A DNA stretch of 64,000 bases from CALREJ01 sp964533375. Lineage in GTDB: Bacteria; Patescibacteriota; Gracilibacteria; Peribacterales; Peribacteraceae. The number at the start of each line of letters is the position of its first letter. The first letter of the stretch is position 1. Where the stretch lies: contig CAZHLW010000001.1 of the NCBI GenBank assembly GCA_964533375.1, positions 434,001-498,000 of the forward strand, read 5' to 3'. The translations under genes were made by a program, and so were the position numbers. Below the pieces are notes generated by a model. The model was not told where the DNA came from. It ran no database searches and saw only the letters and a program-made list of their open reading frames with translations. Of this stretch, positions 18,279-28,024 are shown piece after piece.

Positions 18279-21011
18279 ATGCCAAACACACAAAAAGAAG
18301 CACCCAAGAAGAACGCCAGCACTCTGGAAAAAAATCGCGAGACTATGGCGGAAAAGGGGACTGACTTCCTGCTCCATGGCAGAAAGCCCGAAGAGTTGTC
18401 GCAGGATGAGTGGGAGAATGATCTGCGTGATGCCGTGAAGCGTGCACTTGCGCCCCTGCCTGACCTTGGACCTTCCCGGGAACTGGGACTGCAGCGCGTG
18501 AAGTTTGCTGTTGAGTTGGTAAAACTGACCGAAGCCCAAAAAACGGTGGAGAAGCATATGAATCTGGTTTCACTGACAGAAGTAACAGTCAAACCGCTCC
18601 TGCAGGAAATCATCGACTACAACAACACCCACAACCGTAACAACGACAAGACTGTTCCCGACGCAGACGTTGATGCATTTCTGAAAACGAAGATTGCAGC
18701 GTTCAAATTTGCCAGCGCGACCGAAGCACAGGCGTATATGGATGCGTTGCTGAAAGGACAGGAAAATCTGCGTATTACTGTCGCACGCGATGTAGCCGTG
18801 TATCTGGCTGAGCGCTCTGAATTTCTGAAGAAGTACCGTCGTACGGCAAAAAACCAGGCGATGGCTGCGAACGATGCTGTGGATAATGAGAAGTCCATTC
18901 CGAACTTTCTCTCGGATCTGGTACCGCTTGATGCAGAAGAGCGGTCGCTTTTGAGTTATGCGAATATCGTCTTTCCCATGCAGCACAATATTGCCGCACG
19001 CGAAGGGCTGACGGAGGGGCCGTCCGAACTTGCACCTGACGCCGCATTCCTTCTGACAATCGCTCTACAGAAGCATTTGTCCGTGGAAACGGCACTGGCC
19101 TTTGCGGATCCCGTGAAATCGAAAGAAGAGACAGTCAATCAGTTCCTTGCCGAATGCGGGTACCCTGCCGCCAAACATCCGGAATTGGTACATGCTGCGA
19201 AGCTGCTGCTCGGGTACATTGCCAAGTATTCCACATCCATCCAGGCCGCTACCGAGGCCGAACATATTCCGGTACAAAGTCTCACAATTGCAGATGCCCT
19301 GCATCTTGCCGGCAAAGAATCAATTATTCTGAAACTCGCTGATACCTTCATCCAGTCCGGCGGTCAGATGACTATCGGCAGCGTGGAAGCGGTACTGAAG
19401 CAGTCAATAACCGAAAAGCGGGATGTTCTGTCCGCTCCGAAGGTTCTTCTGCCGGCTTCGACCTATGGGCAGAAACTGGAAGAGTTGAAAAAGACGAAAC
19501 CCGATGCGGTCCTGGCTGATGTCATGACGACACAGGATCAGGATCAGTACGTGCTTGATGTGAAGAGGGTGGAAGAGTTCATGGTGCGTGAGCACGGCAG
19601 TCTGAAAGTGTCCCACATGCGCCACGGTACGGAAGATGCTGTCATCCAGAAGAATCTTTTCGATGAACAGCGTCATATTCTCCGCAGTATTTGCGATGCC
19701 GCGCAGACACAGGAGACATTCGATCTGTGTAAAAAAGCTCTCACAAGCTCGACGACTTCCACAACCGAGTGGCTGACCAATCAGCTGATCGGGGATTTGG
19801 GCACGAAGACGGAAGCGGCGCTTGAGAAGATTATCCTGCAAGGAAACATGACCATCCGCGATGCCTTTGAGCTCTACTACATCAATCATTCCGAAGATGC
19901 AGCCAAGGGGACAGGAACATTTGCACTGCGCATGAAAGTGCTGTCGCTCCTGAAGAATAACGGATACGCCACTCTGGCCGACGAATGGATGGGATCGATT
20001 ACGTCCGATGTCACGCTTGCCGCCAGAAATGAGACCGCAAAAATCGCCGATGCGCTCAGCAAGTACGGCTTAACGGAAGAACAGATGCTGGACATTCAGG
20101 ACGTGATGCTGACGCTGAAGGAAAAAGGCTACGGCTACGGCGAAGGCATGGTCGTTCGCGCATTGCGTGCCTGGGGGAAAGATCCGCTCTTCTGGACAAT
20201 CATTGGCGCGATTGGTGCAGGCGGAACCGTTGCGGCTGTTATGAAATTGACGCAGGCAGGTGCGGGCATTGTGGATATGCAGTATATGGCGCGCATGATT
20301 CTGCCTTCCATCAAAACGTTCGCGTATCAGAAGGACTTGGCGCCGCTCCTCAAGAAGCTACAGCAAACAAATCCCTCTGTGACCATGACGCAGCTGGAGG
20401 AATTCCAGAAAGAAGTCCGCTCACTCTACGAAGGGCGCACCAACTTCGTCTACAGGCTGCCCTCGCGCATCCGCCAGACACGCCTTGCACGTTCATTCCT
20501 CATAAACAGAGGAAAGGATTTGAATACCATTGCAAATGCCATGTACTCCAAACCCGGCTCCGGTCTGACCGGGCGTGCAGCCAGCTGGGCGCAGAAATTC
20601 CTCGGCCTGCAGTATTATACGAATGTTGATGACGTGACGCGTTTCCTTGTACGCATCTCTCCAAACAGTGAGGAAGCAGTGCGCAATGCACTCAAGTCCA
20701 TCGGCCAGACAGATGCGGAAGCACAGACATCCATCGACCGTGTGCTGCGCGGCACAGATGCTGGAACCTTTACTGGTAACCCTCTGGAGGCCCAGTCTTT
20801 TGATACGGGTATTCCGAATCTGGAGCTTCCGGAAATCAATCCTGCGGTCGATCTGACCGAGGCTGATCTGGAACTGCTTGCATCAGAAACGCTGGATCAA
20901 TCAAAGCTGGCGGAACTGGCACAACGTCTGGAGATCAGTCTGCAAAGTGGTGGAAAAGCGAAGAGTGCAGGCGATCTCAAAGCGGACATTTTGCTGAAAC
21001 TTCCTAAATAA
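18279..21011 (+). CDS. large unrecognised helical membrane-anchored protein (910 aa)
   Basis: A 910-residue, largely alpha-helical protein. Residues 1-630 are hydrophilic. One glycine-rich membrane helix lies at about 635-658 (FWTIIGAIGAGGTVAAVMKL), and a helical C-terminal domain of about 250 residues follows. No enzyme motif or known domain is seen. ATG 18279 is chosen because it lies ten bases after the preceding stop; an upstream in-frame extension would overlap that gene. The operon partner at 21036 has a similar size and build, which suggests that the two products form one membrane complex. Confidence 0.8.
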   Translation: MPNTQKEAPKKNASTLEKNRETMAEKGTDFLLHGRKPEELSQDEWENDLRDAVKRALAPLPDLGPSRELGLQRVKFAVELVKLTEAQKTVEKHMNLVSLTEVTVKPLLQEIIDYNNTHNRNNDKTVPDADVDAFLKTKIAAFKFASATEAQAYMDALLKGQENLRITVARDVAVYLAERSEFLKKYRRTAKNQAMAANDAVDNEKSIPNFLSDLVPLDAEERSLLSYANIVFPMQHNIAAREGLTEGPSELAPDAAFLLTIALQKHLSVETALAFADPVKSKEETVNQFLAECGYPAAKHPELVHAAKLLLGYIAKYSTSIQAATEAEHIPVQSLTIADALHLAGKESIILKLADTFIQSGGQMTIGSVEAVLKQSITEKRDVLSAPKVLLPASTYGQKLEELKKTKPDAVLADVMTTQDQDQYVLDVKRVEEFMVREHGSLKVSHMRHGTEDAVIQKNLFDEQRHILRSICDAAQTQETFDLCKKALTSSTTSTTEWLTNQLIGDLGTKTEAALEKIILQGNMTIRDAFELYYINHSEDAAKGTGTFALRMKVLSLLKNNGYATLADEWMGSITSDVTLAARNETAKIADALSKYGLTEEQMLDIQDVMLTLKEKGYGYGEGMVVRALRAWGKDPLFWTIIGAIGAGGTVAAVMKLTQAGAGIVDMQYMARMILPSIKTFAYQKDLAPLLKKLQQTNPSVTMTQLEEFQKEVRSLYEGRTNFVYRLPSRIRQTRLARSFLINRGKDLNTIANAMYSKPGSGLTGRAASWAQKFLGLQYYTNVDDVTRFLVRISPNSEEAVRNALKSIGQTDAEAQTSIDRVLRGTDAGTFTGNPLEAQSFDTGIPNLELPEINPAVDLTEADLELLASETLDQSKLAELAQRLEISLQSGGKAKSAGDLKADILLKLPK

Positions 21012-21035
21012 CACCGGGCGATCCCCGTCATTCCC

Positions 21036-24000
21036 ATGGGCGAATCAACAGAAAAACCATCTGCGGCACCCGCTCCCCATGAGAAATCCCGCGTTTCTCC
21101 CGACAAACAGGCATTGAAGACTGAATTTGAAGTTATTGAAGAGAAGATTCAGGTATTAGCAGGATCCCTTGAGAGCCCTGCTTTTCCTCCTGCGTTTGTT
21201 TCATCAACGGAAGCAGATACAAAGGAGCAAGCGCGCCTTTTCAGTCTTTTTCAAAAACTGTCTGCAGATCCGCGAGGAAAAGTAGAGGAATCACTGGGTG
21301 TTTTAAAAAAGAGTGTGACGCAGAATCCTGCTGATGCGGCGAACAAAGCGAAGTTGATTTTGAGTATGATGTTGGATTATGTAACCGAGTTAGAAAGGTA
21401 TCGGGCGGACTCTGCACTTCTGAAAGTGAAAGCAATGAACAGCGCAACGAAACTCATCGATGTTCCTTCAGCTGCTTTTGTAACGATTCTTGCAGGCCCG
21501 CCCCGTTTGCCGCGTGAGGAACCAAAAGAGCTGACAGTCTGGCAGAACCGTTTACAGACCGACTGGGAAGAGCTTTGTGCCCGGATTGCGCTGGCTATGA
21601 CGCAGAATGCGCAGACCGATATTCCCGCTCTGCAAAAGAAGATTGCCGACTACTGCGATGATGTCAGTCAGTATGAAGCCGCCTGCAGAACGTTTGGCCT
21701 GGAGCGCTTCAAAAAGGAATTCGGCTTTCCAGCCGATATGACCGATGCGGAAATACAGCAGTTTCTGGCGGACATTGTTGCCCCGCTCCCGCATCCGGAT
21801 ACTGCAAAAGGAGAAAACAGAACCGACAGCGCTCTGCAGAAAAGCTATAGTGAACTCGAACGTGCCCGCAGTGAAATGGAGCAGAAATTACCTCTTTTCC
21901 TTCTGCACGGATTCACCGATTCTTTGCGCGGGAAAATGGTGAACTACATCATGAAGCGAGATGTGTATGAGCGCAGAGTACTGGAGAAACCATCAAACGT
22001 GGCAACGTGGGCGCTCTATATGGGTATTGCGGCAAATGAGCTTGGCGAAGAGCTTTTGGAAAATAGTATCGGATGGCCGAAGACGATGTTTGGATTGCAG
22101 GCAAAAGACCTTTCTCTTTTTCCGCCAAAAACGCGTTTGCAAATTGTGAATGGATGGAAAGAAGTATCTCTCAAACTTGCGAAGAAAGGCGTGCCCGTCG
22201 AATCATTGAGTTCGATTCTTGGTACGCTGAACAAATCTCCTGTAGGGCCAAAGTTCTGGTCAGAATTAATGGCAATTGAAAGTCCGGCAACTGTTTTACT
22301 CTGGGCATATTACATGCATTCATCTGACGATAAATTCAAAGCATGCGTGCAGTTTGGATCTTTCATTGCTCTTAGCGGAGCAAGTAACAAATTGCTGGCT
22401 ATTGCCGATGGAGTCTTTGCACGCATGGGAATTGGTATGCGTATCCCTGGTCATCCAGTTGTCAAACTAACGTTTGCGCTCCTGTTGGCGTTCCTGTCTG
22501 CTTCGGCTATCGACCAATTCAGTATCTGGGCAAATACGAAACTTTGGCCTGATTCCACATTCAAACATGGCGTCATGACAGGGCTGGATTTGATCTCGGT
22601 ACGCGGACCCGTTAGTCAGGCGTATCAAATTCTGGAAAGAGGAGGTGCTCTCACTCTTGATCCCGATCAGGATACTGATTCCTTTCTCTCGCGCGAAAAT
22701 GTGCATGTGGATTACGAAGCACTTTACGATTCCACTCTGGGTTTGGCCGCTGATACGTTTGTGAATGATGCAACAAGTCAGCCATCCCGATCAGAAGAAA
22801 GCGTGGTAAATAATTCCTACTTCCAAACGGTGAAGGCCTGGAATACCCGTGTAGATATAGCAATTGCTGCAGAAAAAAATCCCATCAGAAAAAAATTGTG
22901 GGAAGAGGAGAAAATAGAAGATCCGCTTTTGTGGGGTGAGCGCATGAGTGTGCGATTGTATGCACAGGTTGCAGCGCTGAAAGGAATCGAAAATACATTG
23001 GCTATGGGATTGATTAAAAAGGGAGTGATCAGAGTAAAAGCGGATTTGAACGGTCTGGATATTGCCACTCGTGATGACGGGGTGCTTCGCAATGATCGTG
23101 AGCTCTCCAATGCATTTGGAACCGGCACACTCAGCAACATTCGGGTGTACATGGAGGGGGGATTGCTCGTTTCCAGAACTATTGCAGAAGATCATGAGCT
23201 TGTGTCGCTCTGGAACGATTACAAATCCATGCTTCAGCCGATCGCAAAATCAGTAAGCATCTACAAGCATCTGGGAATTTATCCGCCGCACATCGGCCGT
23301 AAGCAATGGCTGGGAGAGATCACCGGACAAGCCTTGCCTCCAACCGCACAGGTCGAGCGCGGACTGGTCGAAGAAATTGCCTACAGAAATAGGCGTCAGC
23401 GGGCGATTGCTTCTACGACGCATTCTGATCTGGAAAACCGGGACTATGCTGAGCAGGTTGTCGATAGTGTGGCGTACGTCGAGCCGCAGAGTTTTTTCCA
23501 GTGGCTGAATCTGGCGGAATCGAATGCGCCGGAACAGGAAGAGGATGTTGCACAGCTCAAAAGATTCGTGCGTCTGAATGCCGCCTACTTCCACGGACGC
23601 GATCTGGACCGTGTTCTGCAGCCGTTCGCTGTGCGCGCCGCAACAGGGCAACAGGCGACGTATGAAGATCTGGAAGGCATGTACACCCGCATGAGTGATT
23701 TCCTGCTGGAACGGTCTTTGAAGGATACTGCTATCAAACCCTTGCCTGCATCGGTTCTCCAGGAATTGCGCCTCAACCCCCGTCTTGCTTTTGAGCAGCG
23801 CGGCGTGTTTGGTTCCGGACAGAAAGAAATGATGATGCTTTTGCAGCAGAACAAAACATTCCTGCATGCCATGTACGGCGATTGTCTGGTACTGCGTTCG
23901 ACCGACTATCCGAGCTTTGTCCGCGTGGAGTGTCTGCTGGTGTTTGGAAATACAACGGACCGAAGCACCTGGCGCATCAGCGAGATATCGACTCTTATTC

Positions 24001-24161
24001 CGAAGATGCTCGAAAAGGGCCACACTGTTTATGGTGAACCCCAAGACACAATTCCCCGTTCCATTCCTTATGCGGACTGGATGAAAGCGCACCCGGAGGA
24101 TCTGCACAGGTTTGCCGCCCCGTTGGACGCTCTGGAAAAGGCAAACGGCGGATCAAAGTGA
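21036..24161 (+). CDS. large unrecognised helical membrane protein (1041 aa)
   Basis: A 1041-residue helical protein with hydrophilic N- and C-terminal parts. A central hydrophobic region has two or three membrane helices (about residues 415-450 and 475-498). No known domain or catalytic motif is visible. It is the last gene of the 17160-24161 operon, 24 bases after the third gene. The DNA between about 21.1 and 23.1 kb looks more AT-rich than its neighbours by eye. With the 910-residue partner it accounts for almost 6 kb of coding capacity of unknown role. Confidence 0.8.
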   Translation: MGESTEKPSAAPAPHEKSRVSPDKQALKTEFEVIEEKIQVLAGSLESPAFPPAFVSSTEADTKEQARLFSLFQKLSADPRGKVEESLGVLKKSVTQNPADAANKAKLILSMMLDYVTELERYRADSALLKVKAMNSATKLIDVPSAAFVTILAGPPRLPREEPKELTVWQNRLQTDWEELCARIALAMTQNAQTDIPALQKKIADYCDDVSQYEAACRTFGLERFKKEFGFPADMTDAEIQQFLADIVAPLPHPDTAKGENRTDSALQKSYSELERARSEMEQKLPLFLLHGFTDSLRGKMVNYIMKRDVYERRVLEKPSNVATWALYMGIAANELGEELLENSIGWPKTMFGLQAKDLSLFPPKTRLQIVNGWKEVSLKLAKKGVPVESLSSILGTLNKSPVGPKFWSELMAIESPATVLLWAYYMHSSDDKFKACVQFGSFIALSGASNKLLAIADGVFARMGIGMRIPGHPVVKLTFALLLAFLSASAIDQFSIWANTKLWPDSTFKHGVMTGLDLISVRGPVSQAYQILERGGALTLDPDQDTDSFLSRENVHVDYEALYDSTLGLAADTFVNDATSQPSRSEESVVNNSYFQTVKAWNTRVDIAIAAEKNPIRKKLWEEEKIEDPLLWGERMSVRLYAQVAALKGIENTLAMGLIKKGVIRVKADLNGLDIATRDDGVLRNDRELSNAFGTGTLSNIRVYMEGGLLVSRTIAEDHELVSLWNDYKSMLQPIAKSVSIYKHLGIYPPHIGRKQWLGEITGQALPPTAQVERGLVEEIAYRNRRQRAIASTTHSDLENRDYAEQVVDSVAYVEPQSFFQWLNLAESNAPEQEEDVAQLKRFVRLNAAYFHGRDLDRVLQPFAVRAATGQQATYEDLEGMYTRMSDFLLERSLKDTAIKPLPASVLQELRLNPRLAFEQRGVFGSGQKEMMMLLQQNKTFLHAMYGDCLVLRSTDYPSFVRVECLLVFGNTTDRSTWRISEISTLIPKMLEKGHTVYGEPQDTIPRSIPYADWMKAHPEDLHRFAAPLDALEKANGGSK

Positions 24162-24203
24162 TGGTGTTTGTGGCATATTTCAGCTATAAAAGCACTATCT
24201 GTT

Positions 24204-26018
24204 ATGGATATCCGGAATTTTTGTATTATCGCGCACATTGACCACGGCAAGTCCACATTGTCTGACCGTATGATCGAACTGACCGGAACGCTGCAAAAGC
24301 GTGAGATGAAAGAACAGACCCTCGACATGATGGAACTGGAGCGCGAGCGTGGTATCACTATCAAGCTCACACCGGTCCGCATGGAGTATCAGGGTGTGCA
24401 GTTCAACCTGATCGATACCCCCGGACACACCGATTTCCGCTACGAAGTCAGCCGTTCTCTTGCCGCGTGTGAAGGCGCCATTCTGCTGGTGGATGCATCG
24501 CAGGGGATTCAGGCACAGACAATCGCTGTGCTGATGATGGCGATGGAACACGACCTCACGATTATTCCGGTCCTGAATAAACTGGATCTCCCTGCCGCCG
24601 ATCCCGAACGTGTGAGCGAAGAAGTGGTGAAACTGCTGGGTTGCAAAAAGGAAGATATCCTCAAAATTTCCGCCAAAGAGGGGACCGGTGTGCTGGACGT
24701 GTTGCAGGCGGTGATCGACCGGATTCCCGGGCCAACACTTCCCGAAAAAAGTGATGTCACCAGAGCGCTCATCTTCGATGCCGTCGTCGATCCGTACCGC
24801 GGTGTGGTTGCCTACGTCCGCGTGATGGAAGGCATGCTCCGGGCTGGAACACAGGCCCATTTCCTGGGCACCAAAAGCAGCTTCCCGATTCAGGAAGTTG
24901 GCTTCTTCTCGCCAAAATTCATTCCTGATGATCAGCTGGTGGAAGGCCAGATCGGTTACGTTGTGACAGGACTCAAAGATGTCCGGCAAGTGAGAGTGGG
25001 AGATACCATCGCATCTGCGCCGAATCTGCAGCAGCTTCCGGGTTACAAACAGGTTCAGCCGATGGTGTTTGCGGGACTCTATCCATCTGAGGCAGATCAA
25101 TACCCCGATTTGCGTGATGCCATCGAGAAACTGTCGCTCAACGATTCCGCGCTCACGAGTGAGCCGGAGCAAAACGCAGCCCTTGGAAACGGCTTCCGCT
25201 GCGGCTTTTTGGGACTCCTGCACCTCGATATTATTCAGGAGAGACTGGAACGCGAATATAACTGCGACCTGATTGTGACAGCCCCGAGCGTGCGCTACGA
25301 AGTAAAACTAAACGTGAAACAAGCAGCTGCGATTGTCCGCGCAAGTTTGCTGAAAGACGACGAGCCACAGGTGGCCAGTATCAGCAATCCCGCAGACTTC
25401 CCGGATCCTGCCTACATAGAAGAAGTCCGCGAGCCCTGGGTGAACCTGGAAATTGTCTGCCGCAGCGAAGATGTCGGCACCGTGATGACCCTCATTCAGG
25501 ATCGCCGTGGTGTATATCACACGCTGGAATACCTGGATGCAGGCCGTTGTCTCCTCAAATTCGATGTTCCGCTTCAGACTATTGTCCTCGATTTCTTCGA
25601 TAAGCTGAAGTCATCCACCGAAGGATACGGCTCTATGAGCTACGAACCGCTTGGGTACAAAGCAGGGGACTTGGTAAAGCTGCAGATCCTGTTGCTTGGT
25701 GAACCTGCTGATGCGCTTTCAACTATCGTTCACAGAAGTGAAGGTCACGACGTCGGAATGATCGTCTGCAAGAAGCTGAAAGAGGTGCTTCCGAAGGAAC
25801 AATTCGAAATCGCGATTCAGGCTGCCATTGGCGGAAAAATCGTTGCCCGCGAAACAGTGGGTGCTATGCGTAAAGATGTGACCGGGTATCTGTACGGTGG
25901 TGACGTGTCGCGTAAGAAAAAGCTGCTTGAGAAGCAGAAAAAGGGTAAGAAGCGTATGAAGAAAATGGGAAAGGTAACGCTGACGCAGGAAGCTTTCTTA
26001 AGCGTCCTTAAGCGATAA
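24204..26018 (+). CDS. lepA: elongation factor 4 (LepA)
   Basis: A 604-residue LepA GTPase, which acts on stalled or mis-translocated ribosomes. The G domain has AHIDHGKSTL (about 10-19), RERGITIK, DTPGHTDF and LNKLDLPAADP. Domain II, the two EF-G-like domains and the LepA-specific C-terminus (MRKDVTGYLYGGDVSRKKKL) follow. Length equals that of standard LepA (about 600). ATG 24204 (MDIRNF) matches the family start; a 12-residue upstream extension is not conserved-looking. The gene stands alone after the large unknown operon. Confidence 0.97.
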   Translation: MDIRNFCIIAHIDHGKSTLSDRMIELTGTLQKREMKEQTLDMMELERERGITIKLTPVRMEYQGVQFNLIDTPGHTDFRYEVSRSLAACEGAILLVDASQGIQAQTIAVLMMAMEHDLTIIPVLNKLDLPAADPERVSEEVVKLLGCKKEDILKISAKEGTGVLDVLQAVIDRIPGPTLPEKSDVTRALIFDAVVDPYRGVVAYVRVMEGMLRAGTQAHFLGTKSSFPIQEVGFFSPKFIPDDQLVEGQIGYVVTGLKDVRQVRVGDTIASAPNLQQLPGYKQVQPMVFAGLYPSEADQYPDLRDAIEKLSLNDSALTSEPEQNAALGNGFRCGFLGLLHLDIIQERLEREYNCDLIVTAPSVRYEVKLNVKQAAAIVRASLLKDDEPQVASISNPADFPDPAYIEEVREPWVNLEIVCRSEDVGTVMTLIQDRRGVYHTLEYLDAGRCLLKFDVPLQTIVLDFFDKLKSSTEGYGSMSYEPLGYKAGDLVKLQILLLGEPADALSTIVHRSEGHDVGMIVCKKLKEVLPKEQFEIAIQAAIGGKIVARETVGAMRKDVTGYLYGGDVSRKKKLLEKQKKGKKRMKKMGKVTLTQEAFLSVLKR

Positions 26019-26077
26019 CGTGTCACACTGAGCTCGTCGAAGGGTGGTTTGTCATGCTGAGGCCGCTCGAAGCATGA

Positions 26078-26270
26078 ATCCCTCTGGGGGCCACTGCCGT
26101 GGGGGCGTTCCTTTTTGTCCGTGCAACAAAAAGGAACCAAAAAGTGCGGTCCGGGCTGACCGCATTTCCACTGACCCCTTCACCCCCCGGGCAGCCGGAC
26201 TCCACCCCATGGACGACGAGACTTCATTTTCGCTTTGCGAAAATGTTCCTGGTGGAATTTCTTTTTTTTA
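26078..26270. repeat. structured dispersed repeat 1, copy A
   Basis: A 193-base intergenic element after lepA. A related copy lies at 49293-49471. It contains three hairpins: TTCCTTTTTGT/ACAAAAAGGAA (26108-26136), GCGGTC/GACCGC (26146-26163) and CATTTTCGC/GCGAAAATG near 26225-26245. The loop-side strings AAAAAGTGCGGTC and the C-rich CACCCCCCGGGCAGCCGG are shared almost unchanged. Just before it, TCATGCT...AGCATGA (26052-26077) forms another stem. Reading frames through the element look spurious. Confidence 0.75.
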
Positions 26271-26969
26271 TTCCTCCTTATCTTCATCATCCGCCTCCGC
26301 CAACTGCCGTTCTATCCGTGCCTGCATATATGGTGTGAAGAGCCCCTGAAGAACACCGATGGAAAGCTGCTGCAGGTTTTCAAAGCTTGCACTTTTCTTG
26401 TTGTCTTCCAGGAATGTCTGAAGGACGAAAGTCGTGAGCTGCAGGATTGTGCCATCAATGTTGTTGTCTTCCACGATCAGTGTATCCAAAATGGTATCCG
26501 GATCGGTCGCAAGGACGGTTTCCATGCGCATGATCCATTCCATCAGTTCCTTGTTATTTTGTGTATCAAGCCCGGTTGTTGCCATGATGTCTGTGTTACT
26601 GGAGTTCGATGCATCGACGGTAATCTGCTTTTCCGTGAGATAATCGGTCACAACGGTTTTGCAGCCGTCATTGATGAGCGAGAGGATAGCCAGAATGAAA
26701 GGGGACGGGCAGTTAATAGCCACAAGCCTCGCAATCAAGGATGCCAGATGTGTGCGCTGGGTATCGTTTAGGAACTGCAAAATCATCTGGGCCACGCCGT
26801 CGTCGCGCTTTTTGGCTTTCTTTTCTTCTTTGCGAATCTGCTGCATGGCGGCTTGTGACGCTGCAAATTGTTCTTTGGCTTGTTCGGAAATACCTTCAGA
26901 CACCTTGCCAGTGGAGCCTTCGCCGCCTTCATCAGGAGAATACGATTCTGGTCCGTTACTATCGAACAT
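26268..26969 (-). CDS. unrecognised 233-residue protein
   Basis: A 233-residue acidic protein. A disordered Ser/Gly/Glu-rich N-terminus and a Lys-rich helix (about 44-56) are followed by a helical domain and an acidic C-terminus (ADDEDKEE). No signal peptide and no recognised domain. A TACTCT box ends eight bases before the ATG. Its 3' end touches dispersed repeat 1 copy A. Confidence 0.7.
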   Translation of the reverse strand: MFDSNGPESYSPDEGGEGSTGKVSEGISEQAKEQFAASQAAMQQIRKEEKKAKKRDDGVAQMILQFLNDTQRTHLASLIARLVAINCPSPFILAILSLINDGCKTVVTDYLTEKQITVDASNSSNTDIMATTGLDTQNNKELMEWIMRMETVLATDPDTILDTLIVEDNNIDGTILQLTTFVLQTFLEDNKKSASFENLQQLSIGVLQGLFTPYMQARIERQLAEADDEDKEE

Positions 26970-27019
26970 ACGAAAACAGAGTACAGAAAATTAGCGGCAG
27001 GAAAAGGCGGAGTCAGAAC

Positions 27020-27304
27020 TTAGGCCTTAGCCGGCTCAACATGAACGACAGTCGCCCATGCCTGAGATCCGGTGAAGGACACGCGCTTCATCTTGCTGAA
27101 TTTTACTTTACCGGCAACAGATGCGTGGATGGTCCAGTCCTTGCCCAAATGGACGTTTTTGCCAGGGCGGAACTTGTAGCCCTTCTGGCGCACGATAATT
27201 TCGCCTGCAGATACAGTTTCGTCCCCGAAGCGCTTTACGCCACGGCGTTTCGCCCAGGAGTCTCGGCCGTTACTGGTGGTGCCACCGGCTTTCTTGTGTG
27301 CCAT
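27020..27304 (-). CDS. rpmA: 50S ribosomal protein L27 (bL27)
   Basis: A 94-residue bL27. The N-terminal MAHKKAGGTTSNGRDS, which reaches toward the peptidyl transferase centre, is present without a cleavable extension. The core YKFRPGKNVHLGKDWTIHA is intact. Length is normal. In most bacteria it follows rplU directly; here rplU is about 20 kb away at 46925 on the other strand. Confidence 0.96.
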   Translation of the reverse strand: MAHKKAGGTTSNGRDSWAKRRGVKRFGDETVSAGEIIVRQKGYKFRPGKNVHLGKDWTIHASVAGKVKFSKMKRVSFTGSQAWATVVHVEPAKA

Positions 27305-27313
27305 AGTGCGAGG

Positions 27314-27341
27314 ATTTTACAGAAAAAGAGGGGGGTTGCAA
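27314..27341 (-). promoter_or_regulatory. rpmA promoter
   Basis: On the minus strand TTGCAA (27336-27341), a 16-base spacer and TAAAAT (27314-27319), nine bases before the rpmA ATG. Confidence 0.55.
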
Positions 27342-27372
27342 GGACTATTTTACCGGTTTTAGACGGTTTTAT

Positions 27373-27450
<78 letters not shown>

Positions 27451-27462
27451 CAAAGCTTGGGA

Positions 27463-27490
27463 ATTCTACAGATTATTGGTCTGGAAGCAA
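27463..27490 (-). promoter_or_regulatory. tRNA-fMet promoter
   Basis: On the minus strand TTGCTT at 27485-27490, a 16-base spacer and TAGAAT at 27463-27468, 13 bases before the tRNA. Confidence 0.5.
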
Positions 27491-27503
27491 GAATCTCGCT
27501 TTC

Positions 27504-27968
27504 TTAGTCTTCCTGCAAAACCGCCCGCTTCAGCACCTCAATCCTATCCTTGTGGAAGAGAAACAGATTCCAGTGCTCCCAGGTGGGCATTTGGCTGAGG
27601 AGTTCGAAATAGGCGGCTTGCTGGCGTTCTTTGTCGAGTTCGGTGGTATCGGTATCGGCTAGGGCCGGATCGCGGCGGGGGGTGGTGACAATGATCATCT
27701 TTTCGCCGGCGTTCACTTTGTTCAGGTTTTCCTTCGCGAATTTGTCTTTGTACTGCTCGGATTGGTAGTACTCCAGATCGCCGTAGCCCTGGCGGATATT
27801 CATCGCGATTTTGTCGTTGTCTTTCTGCATATTCTGCAGCGTTTCCTCAAACAGGATGTTACGGTAAAAAGAGAGCGCCAGGCCAAATGCCATGAATCCG
27901 ACCACGGTTAAGCCGATCATGATGGTCAGTTGCTTGGAGACGGGCTCGGAATCGCGGAGATACGGCAT
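27504..27968 (-). CDS. FtsB/DivIC-like septum formation initiator
   Basis: A 154-residue bitopic protein. A short cytoplasmic N-terminus and one membrane helix (about 15-35) are followed by a coiled coil (about 40-60) with the family-like sequence AKENLNKVNAGEKMIIVTT. An extra C-terminal region of about 60 residues follows. FtsB/DivIC proteins link early and late division proteins at the septum through the coiled coil. It is longer than typical FtsB (about 100 residues). A TAGGAT box lies seven bases before the ATG. It is divergent from murC, which fits a cell-wall and division neighbourhood. Confidence 0.75.
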   Translation of the reverse strand: MPYLRDSEPVSKQLTIMIGLTVVGFMAFGLALSFYRNILFEETLQNMQKDNDKIAMNIRQGYGDLEYYQSEQYKDKFAKENLNKVNAGEKMIIVTTPRRDPALADTDTTELDKERQQAAYFELLSQMPTWEHWNLFLFHKDRIEVLKRAVLQED

Positions 27969-28024
27969 GATCTGTATCCTACTGAAGACAAGACATCCGT
28001 GCCATGCTCCGTTAGACTGTTTCC

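Noticed and set aside
26044..26349. Open frames across the repeat at 26.1 kb
   Set aside because: They run through hairpins of dispersed repeat 1, and the second repeat copy does not keep the frame.
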